From Gammaproteobacteria bacterium (lineage in GTDB: Bacteria > Pseudomonadota > Gammaproteobacteria > Coxiellales > Coxiellaceae), in assembly GCA_030425685.1 (NCBI GenBank), contig JAUIAD010000003.1, positions 124,001 to 188,000 of the forward strand: 64,000 nt of DNA. The letters are read 5' to 3'. The notes below the pieces were generated by a model, which searched no databases, had not been told where the DNA came from, and saw nothing but the letters and a program-made list of their open reading frames with translations. How positions within the stretch are numbered: the stretch's first letter is position 1; each line of letters begins with the position of its first letter. A program made the position numbers and the translations under genes. This document shows positions 17,404 through 26,464 of this stretch, piece by piece.

Positions 17404-19503
17404 CTAGATACCAGCCTGAATTGCTGTAATTGCGATAGTGTAAACAATATCATCAACTGTTGCGCCGCGCGACAAATCGTTTACCGGCTTATTTAAGCCT
17501 TGTAACATAGGGCCAATTGATAATACATCCGCACTGCGCTGTACCGCTTTATAGGTTGTATTACCGGTATTCAAATCAGGGAAAATTACCACCGTGGCCT
17601 GCCCTGCTACTGGACTATCGGGCGCTTTACTTTTTGCAACACTTTGAATTAACGCCGCATCGTATTGCAAAGGCCCATCAACTAATAAATCAGGTCTTTT
17701 TTGTTTTACTAAATGTGTTGCTTGGCGCACTTTCTCTACGTCAGATCCTGAACCAGAAGTTCCGGTGCTATAACTAATCATGGCAACGCGTGGGGTAATA
17801 TTAAATGCTTGTGCTGAGTTAGCACTTTGGATGGCAATATCCGCTAGCTCTTCTGGTGTAGGATCTGGGTTAACAGCACAGTCACCATAGACCAAAACCT
17901 GATCGGGTAAACACATAAAGAAAATTGAAGAAACTAGTTTTGCATCAGGTGCGGTTTTAATAATTTGAAACGCCGGACGAATAGTATTGGCCGTGGTATG
18001 CAAAGCACCCGATACCAAACCATCGACTCGGCCACACTGCAACATCATAGTACCCAGCATCACATTATCTTGCAGCTGCTCTAAGGCTACTGGCGCTGTC
18101 ATGCCCTTATTCTTTCTTATCTCAACCAACGCATCAATATAGCGCTCTCTGACAGAGTCTGGACTTATAATTGATACATTTTCATTTAACGAAAGGCCGT
18201 AGTGCTTAGCGATGCGCTCGACCTCAATATTTTCTGCCAACAACACACAACGAGCAATATTACGCTCTCCACAAATAATGGCTGCCCGCACTGTTCGTGG
18301 CTCATCACCCTCTGGCAAAACAATAACTTTATTGAATGAGCGCGCTTTTTTAACTAATTGATAACGAAATGCTGGTGGAGATAAGTGACGCTCGTAGCTT
18401 GTTATCGTCAATTGTTTAATCCACTGTGAATCGATATAACTCGCCATATAATCTTTTGATGCTTCAATACGTTCTTCATCATCAGGAGCCACCTCAACAT
18501 CTAGCTGATGTAATCTTACAACCGTGCGGTAACTATCCATGCGCGTAGATAAAATTGGCAACCCTGATAGAATAGCTTGCTCACACAGTTTAAATGTGCT
18601 TTGCGGAAAAGGATAATCCCCCGTTAATAACAAACCTGCAATTTGCACTCCGGATAAAGAGATCAATGCGGTCGCAATAATAATATCCGTACGATCACCC
18701 GATGTAATAATTAAAGAGCCTGGCTTTAAAGTGCCTAACATATTACTAACACTACGCGCACATAAACTAATACGCGAAACACGACGCGTTCTAAATTCAC
18801 CGGGGCAAATTAGCCTTGCCTTTAAAAAGTTAACAATATCCTTAATACGAGGCGCACTTAACGTGGTTTTCCACGGAATACAACCCAACAAACGAAATTG
18901 CTTATCAGAAAAAATGGGGCATTGCTCTTGAAAAGTAGCGCACAGGTCCTCATCATTGTTAACCAAGTCACCGGCTAAATCAAAGCGCGTACTGCCTTTC
19001 TCATCAACGGGGCCACCGACTTTGTTAATTATGCACCCGAGAACATTTTTATGATGAATACCACCAAATGTTTGCGCGGTAATTTCGATATGATCTGATA
19101 ACATTCGCGGCGAAAAATTTGCAGGCGTTGCAACCAAGATCACATTGGCATCTAATGCTTTGGCAATGGAGCGATTTAAACGTTCAACATAGGGATTATC
19201 CTGCGTCGCAATCATACCTTGAATAACAATAACATCAACATTTTCAGCACAGGCTTCAAAGCGTCCAACAATATCTTCTAATAAATCCCCTTCACGCCCC
19301 TCACTTAAATAGGATTCAACTTCCCGAATACTGAGCGGGCAATAAGGATCGCAATCTTCATCGGTAACATCATGACTCACGGCAACGGGTTTATAAAACG
19401 CAACTTTAACACCGTGATTATCAATTGCCCTTACCAACCCTAAAGCCACTGCATTTAAGCCAACGCCGACATTTGTTGGTACTAGCATTAAAACATTTGT
19501 CAC
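17404..19503 (-). CDS. pta: Phosphate acetyltransferase
   Basis: Interconverts acetyl-CoA and acetyl phosphate. The 699-residue protein (714 in E. coli) has the long three-part architecture. An N-terminal P-loop/BioD-like domain (LVPTNVGVGLNAVALGLVRA) comes first, then a middle DRTGG-type domain (ITSGDRTDIIIATALISLSG). The C-terminal PTA_PTB catalytic domain runs from about residue 375 (VLPEGDEPRTVRAA, GLVSGALHTTANTIRPAFQ, MISYSTGTSGSGSDVEKV). Start is GTG at 19501-19503 with AAGGGGG about 5 bases upstream. It lies 16 bases after ackA in the same operon. Confidence 0.95.
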   Translation of the reverse strand: MTNVLMLVPTNVGVGLNAVALGLVRAIDNHGVKVAFYKPVAVSHDVTDEDCDPYCPLSIREVESYLSEGREGDLLEDIVGRFEACAENVDVIVIQGMIATQDNPYVERLNRSIAKALDANVILVATPANFSPRMLSDHIEITAQTFGGIHHKNVLGCIINKVGGPVDEKGSTRFDLAGDLVNNDEDLCATFQEQCPIFSDKQFRLLGCIPWKTTLSAPRIKDIVNFLKARLICPGEFRTRRVSRISLCARSVSNMLGTLKPGSLIITSGDRTDIIIATALISLSGVQIAGLLLTGDYPFPQSTFKLCEQAILSGLPILSTRMDSYRTVVRLHQLDVEVAPDDEERIEASKDYMASYIDSQWIKQLTITSYERHLSPPAFRYQLVKKARSFNKVIVLPEGDEPRTVRAAIICGERNIARCVLLAENIEVERIAKHYGLSLNENVSIISPDSVRERYIDALVEIRKNKGMTAPVALEQLQDNVMLGTMMLQCGRVDGLVSGALHTTANTIRPAFQIIKTAPDAKLVSSIFFMCLPDQVLVYGDCAVNPDPTPEELADIAIQSANSAQAFNITPRVAMISYSTGTSGSGSDVEKVRQATHLVKQKRPDLLVDGPLQYDAALIQSVAKSKAPDSPVAGQATVVIFPDLNTGNTTYKAVQRSADVLSIGPMLQGLNKPVNDLSRGATVDDIVYTIAITAIQAGI

Positions 19504-19519
19504 AACAACCCCCTTGCCA

Positions 19520-20713
19520 TTACGCTGTTACTAAGCCTATCGTATCTCGAGCAATCATCCCCTCTTCATTGGTAGGAATAACCAAGGCCTTACGACTTTC
19601 CTCTTTAGTAATAATAGCACCACTTTGGCGCCCATGCTGATCATTGCGCTCTGCATCACACTGAAAATTAAGCACTTCTAGCCACTCTAACACTTTGGCA
19701 CGCACAGCTTTAGCATTTTCACCAATCCCTCCCGTAAAGATCAAGCCATCAAGTCGACCCAGGGGCACCATAAAAGCAGCAATATACTTCGCCAAACGAT
19801 AACAAAAAATATCAATTGCCAAGACAGCTTGTTGATTACCTGCTTCAGCTGCCTCGCTTATTGCACGCATATCCATACTAACAGCAGAAACACCTAGCAA
19901 GCCGCTTTTTTTATTTAACAAGTCTGTCACCGTCTCTTCATCATAACCCAAGGTCTTGGCTAAAAACCCAGGAATACTAGGATCAATATCGCCACAACGC
20001 GTTCCCATTACCAAACCTTCAAGCGGTGTTAAGCCCATACTCGTATCAATACTTTTGCCATTTAATACTGCAGTGAGACTACAGCCATTACCTAAATGCG
20101 CACTAATAAAAGCAGAATCGTGATAAGAAAGCTTTAACAGCTTAGCCGCACGTTCAGTCACATAACGATGACTAATGCCATGAAAACCATAGCGCCTTAT
20201 TTTATGTTCTTGATAAAGCGAGTAAGGCAAAGGATAAATATAAGCATGCTCTGGCATAGTCTGATGAAACGCCGTATCAAAAACAGCAACCTGCGGCAAA
20301 GAGGCAAAGGCCTTAATGGCCATTTCAATTCCCAAAATATTAGCAGGATTATGTAAGGGCGCTAAAGGAATGCAAGCACGCAAATTCGCCAACACTGTAT
20401 CATCAATCAAAACAGAACGCGTAAAGTGTTCACCACCATGCACCACACGATGACCAACCGCCGTTAAACGCTCATCGATCCCCCGACAATCAGCCAAAAT
20501 CTCCAACAACAACATCATTGCAGCTTCATAATCAGCTGCACCTAAGTCACGCCGTTGCTTATTTCCAGCAAAAGTCCAAGTTAAAACCGCAGCTTCACTA
20601 CCAATCTTCTCAAAAAGACCCTGCACTAACTGTTCTTGGTGCTCAGCACCACCAACACAATCAATAACAGCAAACTTAATCGAAGAGCTACCACAATTCA
20701 AAACTAATATCAT
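19520..20713 (-). CDS. ackA: Acetate kinase
   Basis: Phosphorylates acetate with ATP, or runs in reverse with Pta to make ATP from acetyl phosphate. The 397-residue protein (E. coli 400) has the family start MILVLNCGSSSIKFAVID, the YGFHGISHRYVT motif, SAHLGNGCSLTAV and the FTGGIGENA motif. The frame is open upstream to 20800, but the ATG at 20711-20713, preceded by GGGGA, matches the family N-terminus. First gene of ackA-pta. Confidence 0.95.
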   Translation of the reverse strand: MILVLNCGSSSIKFAVIDCVGGAEHQEQLVQGLFEKIGSEAAVLTWTFAGNKQRRDLGAADYEAAMMLLLEILADCRGIDERLTAVGHRVVHGGEHFTRSVLIDDTVLANLRACIPLAPLHNPANILGIEMAIKAFASLPQVAVFDTAFHQTMPEHAYIYPLPYSLYQEHKIRRYGFHGISHRYVTERAAKLLKLSYHDSAFISAHLGNGCSLTAVLNGKSIDTSMGLTPLEGLVMGTRCGDIDPSIPGFLAKTLGYDEETVTDLLNKKSGLLGVSAVSMDMRAISEAAEAGNQQAVLAIDIFCYRLAKYIAAFMVPLGRLDGLIFTGGIGENAKAVRAKVLEWLEVLNFQCDAERNDQHGRQSGAIITKEESRKALVIPTNEEGMIARDTIGLVTA

Positions 20714-20787
20714 ACCCATCCCCACTATAAAAAAACCTAGCGCCCTTAGCCTCCCCTCAGCGACTTTGCGTGCAACAAGTAATAGAC

Positions 20788-20942
20788 AGGAGTTTCGCAC
20801 TTTCAGTGCAAACCTCCTTCCTGGTTATATTTCGCCTATGCGAGCTAGCTCGCATGGACGGCGATTCAAGGGGAGAATCCCGATTCTCCCCTTGAAAATC
20901 CCCATCGGGATTTGTTTTGTTTCGCACAAGTGCGAAACTCCT
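20788..20942. repeat. 155-base palindrome-rich mobile-like element upstream of lipB
   Basis: The ends are a perfect 15-base inverted repeat, AGGAGTTTCGCACTT (20788-20802) against 20928-20942. Between them stand further hairpins: GTTTCGCAC/GTGCAAAC at the left, the 18-base palindrome ATGCGAGCTAGCTCGCAT (20838-20855), TTCAAGGGGAGAAT paired with its complement (20865-20878 and 20883-20896), AAATCCC/GGGATTT (20896-20913), and GTTTCGCAC-AA-GTGCGAAAC (20919-20938). The rest of the 330-base ackA-lipB gap holds no gene. The layout suggests a MITE or compound REP element. Confidence 0.85.
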
Positions 20943-21044
20943 AATAGAATCAGTTTACTGACAAACCCCAAACCAAACAATCAAAAAAACCTTGCGAAAA
21001 GCCAACGAAATTCGCACAATACACACATCAAGACTGGAGAATCC

Positions 21045-21728
21045 ATGAACAAGCTAATCATACGCGATGTATCCGCTTTACAAGCCTACGAGCCCGTTTG
21101 GGAAGCAATGCGCCAATTGACCGATCAGCGCAATGCCAACACCAACGATGAAGTGTGGCTAATGGAACACTACCCAGTCTTTACACAAGGCCAAGCCGGC
21201 AAACCCGAACATGTGCTTAATCCACACAACATCCCCATTGTGCAATGTGACCGCGGCGGCCAAGTGACTTACCATGGACCAGGCCAATTAATGATCTACA
21301 CCTTAATTGACATTAAACGGCTCAATTTAAATACACGCAACTTTGTGCGCCAACTTGAGCAGCTGATTGTTAATTATCTAAGCAGTTATGATGTTAGCGC
21401 AAAAAATAAAATTGATGCCCCTGGCGTCTACGTTAATGACGCCAAAATTTGCTCAATAGGCTTGCGCGTGCGCAAAGGTTTTAGCTATCACGGTTTAGCA
21501 TTCAATATTAATATGGACCTAACCCCTTTCTCCTACATTAACCCCTGTGGCTTTAAGGGCTTAGCCATGGCACAAGTGCGCGACTTTAAACCTGAAATAA
21601 CCATTTCAACCGTCAAGCAAGCAATAATTCCCTACATTAAAGAAATTTTCGGGTATAATCACTGCGAAATCATTCAAAGCAACTCCTTGGAAACACTACA
21701 AGATGTCAAACAAACCTCAACGTTATGA
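21045..21728 (+). CDS. lipB: Octanoyl-[acyl-carrier-protein]:protein octanoyltransferase
   Basis: Transfers octanoate from ACP to the lipoyl domains of 2-oxoacid dehydrogenases and GcvH. The 227-residue protein has [14 protein letters not shown] (69-82), the catalytic Lys134 ([13 protein letters not shown]) and Cys168 in INPCGF, all conserved in LipB. The frame is open further upstream through the palindromic element, but the ATG at 21045 with GGAGA just upstream fits the family length. It overlaps the start of lipA by 26 bases. Confidence 0.95.
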   Translation: MNKLIIRDVSALQAYEPVWEAMRQLTDQRNANTNDEVWLMEHYPVFTQGQAGKPEHVLNPHNIPIVQCDRGGQVTYHGPGQLMIYTLIDIKRLNLNTRNFVRQLEQLIVNYLSSYDVSAKNKIDAPGVYVNDAKICSIGLRVRKGFSYHGLAFNINMDLTPFSYINPCGFKGLAMAQVRDFKPEITISTVKQAIIPYIKEIFGYNHCEIIQSNSLETLQDVKQTSTL

Positions 21729-22662
21729 TCCAACCAAAAAAGCACTTGGTGCCGATAAGCTCTCACGCATTCCCGTAAAAATTGAAAATACGGCTGAGCC
21801 TTTGCGCAAACCTGATTGGATTCGCATCAAATTGCCAACCGACAGCAAAGCGGCACACCTTAAAAAATTACTACGACAAAACCGTATGGTTACCGTTTGT
21901 GAAGAAGCATCCTGCCCCAATTTATCCGAATGCTTTACCAAGGGTACCGCCACGTTTATGATCATGGGCGAAAAGTGTACACGCCGCTGTACTTTTTGTG
22001 ATGTTGGCCACGGCCGGCCTGATCCTTTAGACCCAGACGAACCGACGAATCTAGCGAAAACCATTCACACCATGCAATTGCGCTATGTCGTGATCACCTC
22101 TGTCGACAGGGATGATTTACGTGACGGTGGTGCCGGCCACTTTACCGCTTGCATTAAAGCTACACGCGAGTTAACTCCTTCCATTAAGGTTGAAGTGTTA
22201 GTGCCTGATTTTAGAGGCCGCATGGAAAAAGCGTTAGACGCCATGGCCGATGCTCTACCGGATGTTTTTAATCACAACACCGAAACAGTGCCGCGACTCT
22301 ATAAAGCCATTCGACCTGGTTCTGACTATGCTTGGTCATTAAACTTATTAAAAGTCTTTAAAGAACGCTACCCTGGTATTCCGACAAAATCGGGTTTAAT
22401 GCTGGGCTTAGGTGAAACAAACGAAGAAATTAAACAGGTTTTACGCGATTTACGCCAACACAACGTTGATATGTTAACCCTAGGTCAGTATTTACAACCT
22501 ACACGCTATCATACGCCTGTTGATCGTTATGTTACGCCGCAAGAATTTGAAGAGCTAAGAGAGTACGCTGAAGAAATTGGTTTTACTCATGTCGCAAGTG
22601 GCCCATTAGTCCGTTCGTCTTATCACGCAGATAAACAGGCAGAAGGCGAAAAAGTCTGTTAG
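21703..22662 (+). CDS. lipA: Lipoyl synthase
   Basis: Radical SAM enzyme inserting two sulfurs into octanoyl groups. The 319-residue protein has both Fe-S cluster motifs: the auxiliary cluster Cys66, Cys71, Cys77 ([12 protein letters not shown]) and the radical SAM cluster Cys92, Cys96, Cys99 (CTRRCTFC). The C-terminal [10 protein letters not shown] carries the serine ligand. Starts inside the end of lipB, so the two are translationally coupled. Confidence 0.97.
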   Translation: MSNKPQRYDPTKKALGADKLSRIPVKIENTAEPLRKPDWIRIKLPTDSKAAHLKKLLRQNRMVTVCEEASCPNLSECFTKGTATFMIMGEKCTRRCTFCDVGHGRPDPLDPDEPTNLAKTIHTMQLRYVVITSVDRDDLRDGGAGHFTACIKATRELTPSIKVEVLVPDFRGRMEKALDAMADALPDVFNHNTETVPRLYKAIRPGSDYAWSLNLLKVFKERYPGIPTKSGLMLGLGETNEEIKQVLRDLRQHNVDMLTLGQYLQPTRYHTPVDRYVTPQEFEELREYAEEIGFTHVASGPLVRSSYHADKQAEGEKVC

Positions 22663-22688
22663 ACTTCCTATAAGCAAAGGGATTAGGA

Positions 22689-24758
22689 ATGTTCGATCAT
22701 TACGCTAAAGTTATTAATGATTTTGTGCAAACTCATCATGGGTATGCACAAGTTATCACCTTTCTAGTTGCCTTTGCTGAATCGCTACCCGTCATTGGCA
22801 CCATTATTCCTGGCTCCATTACCATGACGATGATTGGTATCTTGGTAGGCAGAAACCTTATGCCTTTATCACTCACCTTATTTCTTGCCACCACTGGTGC
22901 GCTAACCGGCGACTATCTTGGTTTCTGGCTGGGCCGATATTACGATGACAAGATTCTGAAAATGTGGCCCTTTCGCAAATATCCGCATTGGATAGAAAAG
23001 GGTGAAAAGTTTTTTGAAGCACACGGCGGTAAAAGTATCCTTATCGGCCGTTTTATTGGACCCACGCGTAGCGCCATGCCGATGATTGCCGGCATTTTAA
23101 AAATGGGCTGGGGACGTTTTACTATTGCCGTTATTCCCTCTGCTTTTATGTGGGCCGTTGCTTATTTGCTGCCGGGGATTTTAATTGGTGCTATCTCACT
23201 GGAAATTCCCAAGGGCAAGGCCACAGAATTTACTCTGATTGGTCTTCTATTTGTGGTAATAATCTGGTTAATTTTCTGGGCCATTCAGCGCTTTTTTGTT
23301 TTCCTCGCTAACTTCTTTAACAACCTTATTGATAAAACCTGGGACTGGCTTAGCAAGCATCATGCCTCAAAACTCTTTATCCGCATTATCACCAACAAGA
23401 ACAACCCTGAAGATCATCACCAACTGACCTTAGCCTTTTTAGGCATACTTTGCTTTTTATTATTTTTAGTACTCTTTATTAATGTTATTTACCATACCAA
23501 ATTAACCGCTCTAAACAGCCCTGTTTTTCATCTTTTACAAAGCATCCGCCATCATGATTTAAATATTTTCTTTATCATGATCACCTTACTGGGCAGTAAA
23601 TCCGTTATTCTTATCGGTGCGTTTCTAGTTGCCATCGGAGCTGCTGTTAAAAGACAGCGGGTGATTAGCATACATATTGTACTACTTATTCTCTGTGTCG
23701 CGGCCTCAGTATTATTCTTTAAACATGTCTACTTCTCAGCACGACCTATTGGTTTTGTTTATCAAATTAAAAGCTCCTCTTTTCCCAGCGGGCATACCAC
23801 TTGCGCGGTTGCTATCTATGGTTTTCTTGGCTATTTATGCACACGCTACTTTGCGGCAAAATTTCGCTGGATTCCTGGTGTTATAACTGCAGTGCTGATA
23901 TTACTGGTTGCATTGTCACGCCTCTACCTTGGCGCACACTGGCTTACCGATATTTTTGGCGCCATGTTACTTGGCTCATGCTTACTATTTTTCTTTGTAC
24001 TTTCATATCGACGACAAAAGACCAAGAAGCTCTGCAATCCAGCTGCATGGTTTTCCATTGTATTTATTGGCATGTTAGTTCCATGGGGCTTTGCCCTTTC
24101 CTCGCAAATGGAACGGCAAATGTATATTCATACGCCCTACTTCCCTAAAATCAGCGTTACTGTCAAGGAATGGTGGCAGAATCCAACGGAACACCTACCC
24201 ACTTATCGACTCAATCGCTTTGGCAACCCCATAGCCCCTTTTAACCTGCAATGGGCCGCCCCTTTATCACTAATTAAAGACTCCTTAAAATCTAGAGGAT
24301 GGGTTCATATTATTGCCAAGAAAAATGTTAATACCGCCATAAGACGTTTTGCAAGCAATAAGCCCGAACAAAACCTTCCCCTATTTGCGCAACTGTACCG
24401 CCACCAACCACCAGCGCTTATAATGATAAAACACCTAGCGCACGAAAAAACCATTATAGAGCTTCGTTTATGGAAAACAGGCGTCACCTTTACCAATGCG
24501 CCGCATCATTTATGGATAGGCTCAGTGAATTATCACAAGGCACCGCAACACTCGATTATTAGCCTTAACAAAAAAATTGTTCTCACCCTTGCAAAAGGTG
24601 GCGGCATTAAGGAGCTAACAGGTAATCTTAAAATCTTCCAGTGGAAGTTAGTTACAACTCCTATTGCAAAACAGCCAAAGGAAATTCTACCGCTTGAGTG
24701 GAATGGTAAGATTCTTGTTGTGCGTAAAAGAGCTAAAGCACCTGCCAATAAAAAATAG
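22689..24758 (+). CDS. Three-domain membrane protein: DedA, PAP2 phosphatase, LssY-like C-terminus
   Basis: A 689-residue inner-membrane protein. Residues 1-170 are a DedA domain (ESLPVIGTIIPGS, GDYLGFWLGR, GRFIGPTRSAMPMIAG), a family linked to lipid-carrier recycling. Residues about 240-440 are a PAP2 phosphatase: the KxxxxxxRP-type motif is seen as SARPIG, then SFPSGHTT and SRLYLGAHWLTDIFGA supply the catalytic His residues. The last 250 residues match the LssY C-terminal type (LPTYRLNRFGNPIAPFNLQWAA, HLWIGSVNY). The same order is known from LssY of Legionella pneumophila. Likely role is dephosphorylation of undecaprenyl pyrophosphate or a related lipid. It begins 26 bases after lipA. Confidence 0.88.
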   Translation: MFDHYAKVINDFVQTHHGYAQVITFLVAFAESLPVIGTIIPGSITMTMIGILVGRNLMPLSLTLFLATTGALTGDYLGFWLGRYYDDKILKMWPFRKYPHWIEKGEKFFEAHGGKSILIGRFIGPTRSAMPMIAGILKMGWGRFTIAVIPSAFMWAVAYLLPGILIGAISLEIPKGKATEFTLIGLLFVVIIWLIFWAIQRFFVFLANFFNNLIDKTWDWLSKHHASKLFIRIITNKNNPEDHHQLTLAFLGILCFLLFLVLFINVIYHTKLTALNSPVFHLLQSIRHHDLNIFFIMITLLGSKSVILIGAFLVAIGAAVKRQRVISIHIVLLILCVAASVLFFKHVYFSARPIGFVYQIKSSSFPSGHTTCAVAIYGFLGYLCTRYFAAKFRWIPGVITAVLILLVALSRLYLGAHWLTDIFGAMLLGSCLLFFFVLSYRRQKTKKLCNPAAWFSIVFIGMLVPWGFALSSQMERQMYIHTPYFPKISVTVKEWWQNPTEHLPTYRLNRFGNPIAPFNLQWAAPLSLIKDSLKSRGWVHIIAKKNVNTAIRRFASNKPEQNLPLFAQLYRHQPPALIMIKHLAHEKTIIELRLWKTGVTFTNAPHHLWIGSVNYHKAPQHSIISLNKKIVLTLAKGGGIKELTGNLKIFQWKLVTTPIAKQPKEILPLEWNGKILVVRKRAKAPANKK

Positions 24759-24801
24759 GTGTTACAACAGTCTAACAAACGTTATTTTATATGATTCTTG
24801 T

Positions 24802-24895
24802 GTAGGGGCGCAGCATGCTGCGCCCGCAAACTTGTGCGGCACCGACAATCTATAGCCATTCTCATCCAATCGGGCACAGCATGCTGTGCCCCTAC
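24802..24895. mobile_element. MITE-like palindromic element (family A), complete copy 1
   Basis: A 94-base unit with 24-base terminal inverted repeats starting GTAGGGGC. Each terminal repeat is itself a hairpin around CAGCATGCTG. The two ends differ at two positions (G..C on the left, A..T on the right) that pair with each other inside each hairpin, so pairing is kept. The interior contains GCAAAC and GGCACCGACAATCTATA, shared with copy 2 at 27845-27939. The right flank GGATTCTAAATTACC, which contains the mpl stop codon, also recurs next to the other copies. No transposase is present. Confidence 0.85.
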
Positions 24896-24905
24896 GGATT
24901 CTAAA

Positions 24906-26273
24906 TTACCGATGAGCAAGCGCAGATAATAATTTTTCATGTATGCCAGAAAACCCTTTGTTACTCATCACCAACACCTGATCATGCGGTTTGAGCCCTG
25001 CCGTCAAGCTCTTAATAATTGTATCAACATTATCAAAAGCCTCAATTTTATCGACGTTACAATCATGACAAAGCGCATCAATATCCATGGCAGATTCTTC
25101 AGGTCGCAGCATCACTACATGGTCAGCATTGGATAATGCCTTAACGATATCACCTTGTTTATGCAAACCGCGACGCATGGTATTTGAACCAAATTGCAAA
25201 ACAGCAACAATTTTTTGCTGCCCAACCTTTTGCCGCAATGCCTTTAAGGTTTTCTCAATCGCCGTAGGATGATGAGCAAAATCATCAAAGACACTAATGT
25301 CGTTGACTTCACCCCTAAGCTCTAAGCGTCTTTTATTGCCAGTAAATTCACAAAGCGCAGCAATGGATTTTTCCGGCGCGATACCAATATTGTTAGCAGC
25401 AGCAATGGCGGCCAAACCATTTTCAATATTATATTCACCCAGCATCGCCCAATTAACCACACCACATTGCTTACCCTGATAGAAAACACTAAATTCACTA
25501 GCATCATCTTGCAGCTTTTCATAAGACCAATCTGCCGAGCTACGCGAGAATGTTTGTCGCTGCGTCCAACAGCCTCGGGCAATAACGCTATCAATATTTT
25601 CATCTTTTTCCGGTGTAATAATAAGCCCCTCACCCGGAACCGTACGCAACAAATATTGAAACTGCGTTTTAATCGCATCAAGATCAGAAAAAATATCACC
25701 GTGATCAAATTCAAGATTATTGATAATTAACGTACGGGAGCGATAATGCAAAAACTTCGAGCGCTTATCGAAAAAAGCACTGTCATACTCATCCGCTTCT
25801 ATAACAAAATAGGGCTGCTCGCCCAAATGTGCTGTATGATCAAAATTATTAGCAACACCACCGATAAGATAACCGGGATTAAGACCCGCATGCATTAAAA
25901 TCCAGGTTAACATGCTAGAGGTTGTCGTCTTACCATGCGTACCTGAGACTGCAAGCACATGACGATACTTAAGGATATTTTCAGAAATCCAGCGCGGGCC
26001 TGAGATATAAGGGATATTATTATTTAACATGTATTCAACAGCAGGATTGCCACGCGACATTGCATTACCGACAATAACGGCATCAGGATGAGGCTGCAAG
26101 TGCTTAGGATCATAGCCATTTAATACTTCAATCCCAGCCGACCTTAAGGTATCCGACATCGGCGGATAAACATTCTGATCACAACCGGTAACTTTAAAGC
26201 CTAGCTGCCTTGCTAATACGGCAACCCCGCCCATAAATGTCCCGCAAATACCTAATATATGAAGATGCTTCAT
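24906..26273 (-). CDS. mpl: UDP-N-acetylmuramate:L-alanyl-gamma-D-glutamyl-meso-diaminopimelate ligase
   Basis: Murein-recycling ligase that attaches recovered tripeptide to UDP-MurNAc. The 455-residue protein has the Mpl start (HLHILGICGTFMGGVAVLAR), the ATP-binding loop SGTHGKTTT (110-118), the EADEYDSAFFD motif and FDDFAHHPTAIEKTL in the C-terminal Mur ligase domain. The stop codon is inside the repeat-associated flank of the neighbouring MITE-like element, and the final residues LSALAHR may have been affected. Divergent from pfp across about 190 bases. Confidence 0.95.
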   Translation of the reverse strand: MKHLHILGICGTFMGGVAVLARQLGFKVTGCDQNVYPPMSDTLRSAGIEVLNGYDPKHLQPHPDAVIVGNAMSRGNPAVEYMLNNNIPYISGPRWISENILKYRHVLAVSGTHGKTTTSSMLTWILMHAGLNPGYLIGGVANNFDHTAHLGEQPYFVIEADEYDSAFFDKRSKFLHYRSRTLIINNLEFDHGDIFSDLDAIKTQFQYLLRTVPGEGLIITPEKDENIDSVIARGCWTQRQTFSRSSADWSYEKLQDDASEFSVFYQGKQCGVVNWAMLGEYNIENGLAAIAAANNIGIAPEKSIAALCEFTGNKRRLELRGEVNDISVFDDFAHHPTAIEKTLKALRQKVGQQKIVAVLQFGSNTMRRGLHKQGDIVKALSNADHVVMLRPEESAMDIDALCHDCNVDKIEAFDNVDTIIKSLTAGLKPHDQVLVMSNKGFSGIHEKLLSALAHR

Positions 26274-26464
26274 GCCAAAACCTCATTTAACTGTCAGGGG
26301 TCCATTATGCATTAGAAACTCGCATAGGTCTAAAGAAACTGGGTAAAAGCAAATTATCACTATCCAAGTCCTTACAGCCGTTGACATCTAGCGGCAATCC
26401 ATGCTAACTATGCAGGCGTCGAGATGGCTGCTTAAGCCATTGATAGAATTGATAGGAAGCTAGA

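Noticed and set aside
20766-21044. N-terminal extension of lipB upstream of 21045
   Set aside because: The extension translates the palindromic element, and the ATG at 21045 has a ribosome-binding site and gives the family length.
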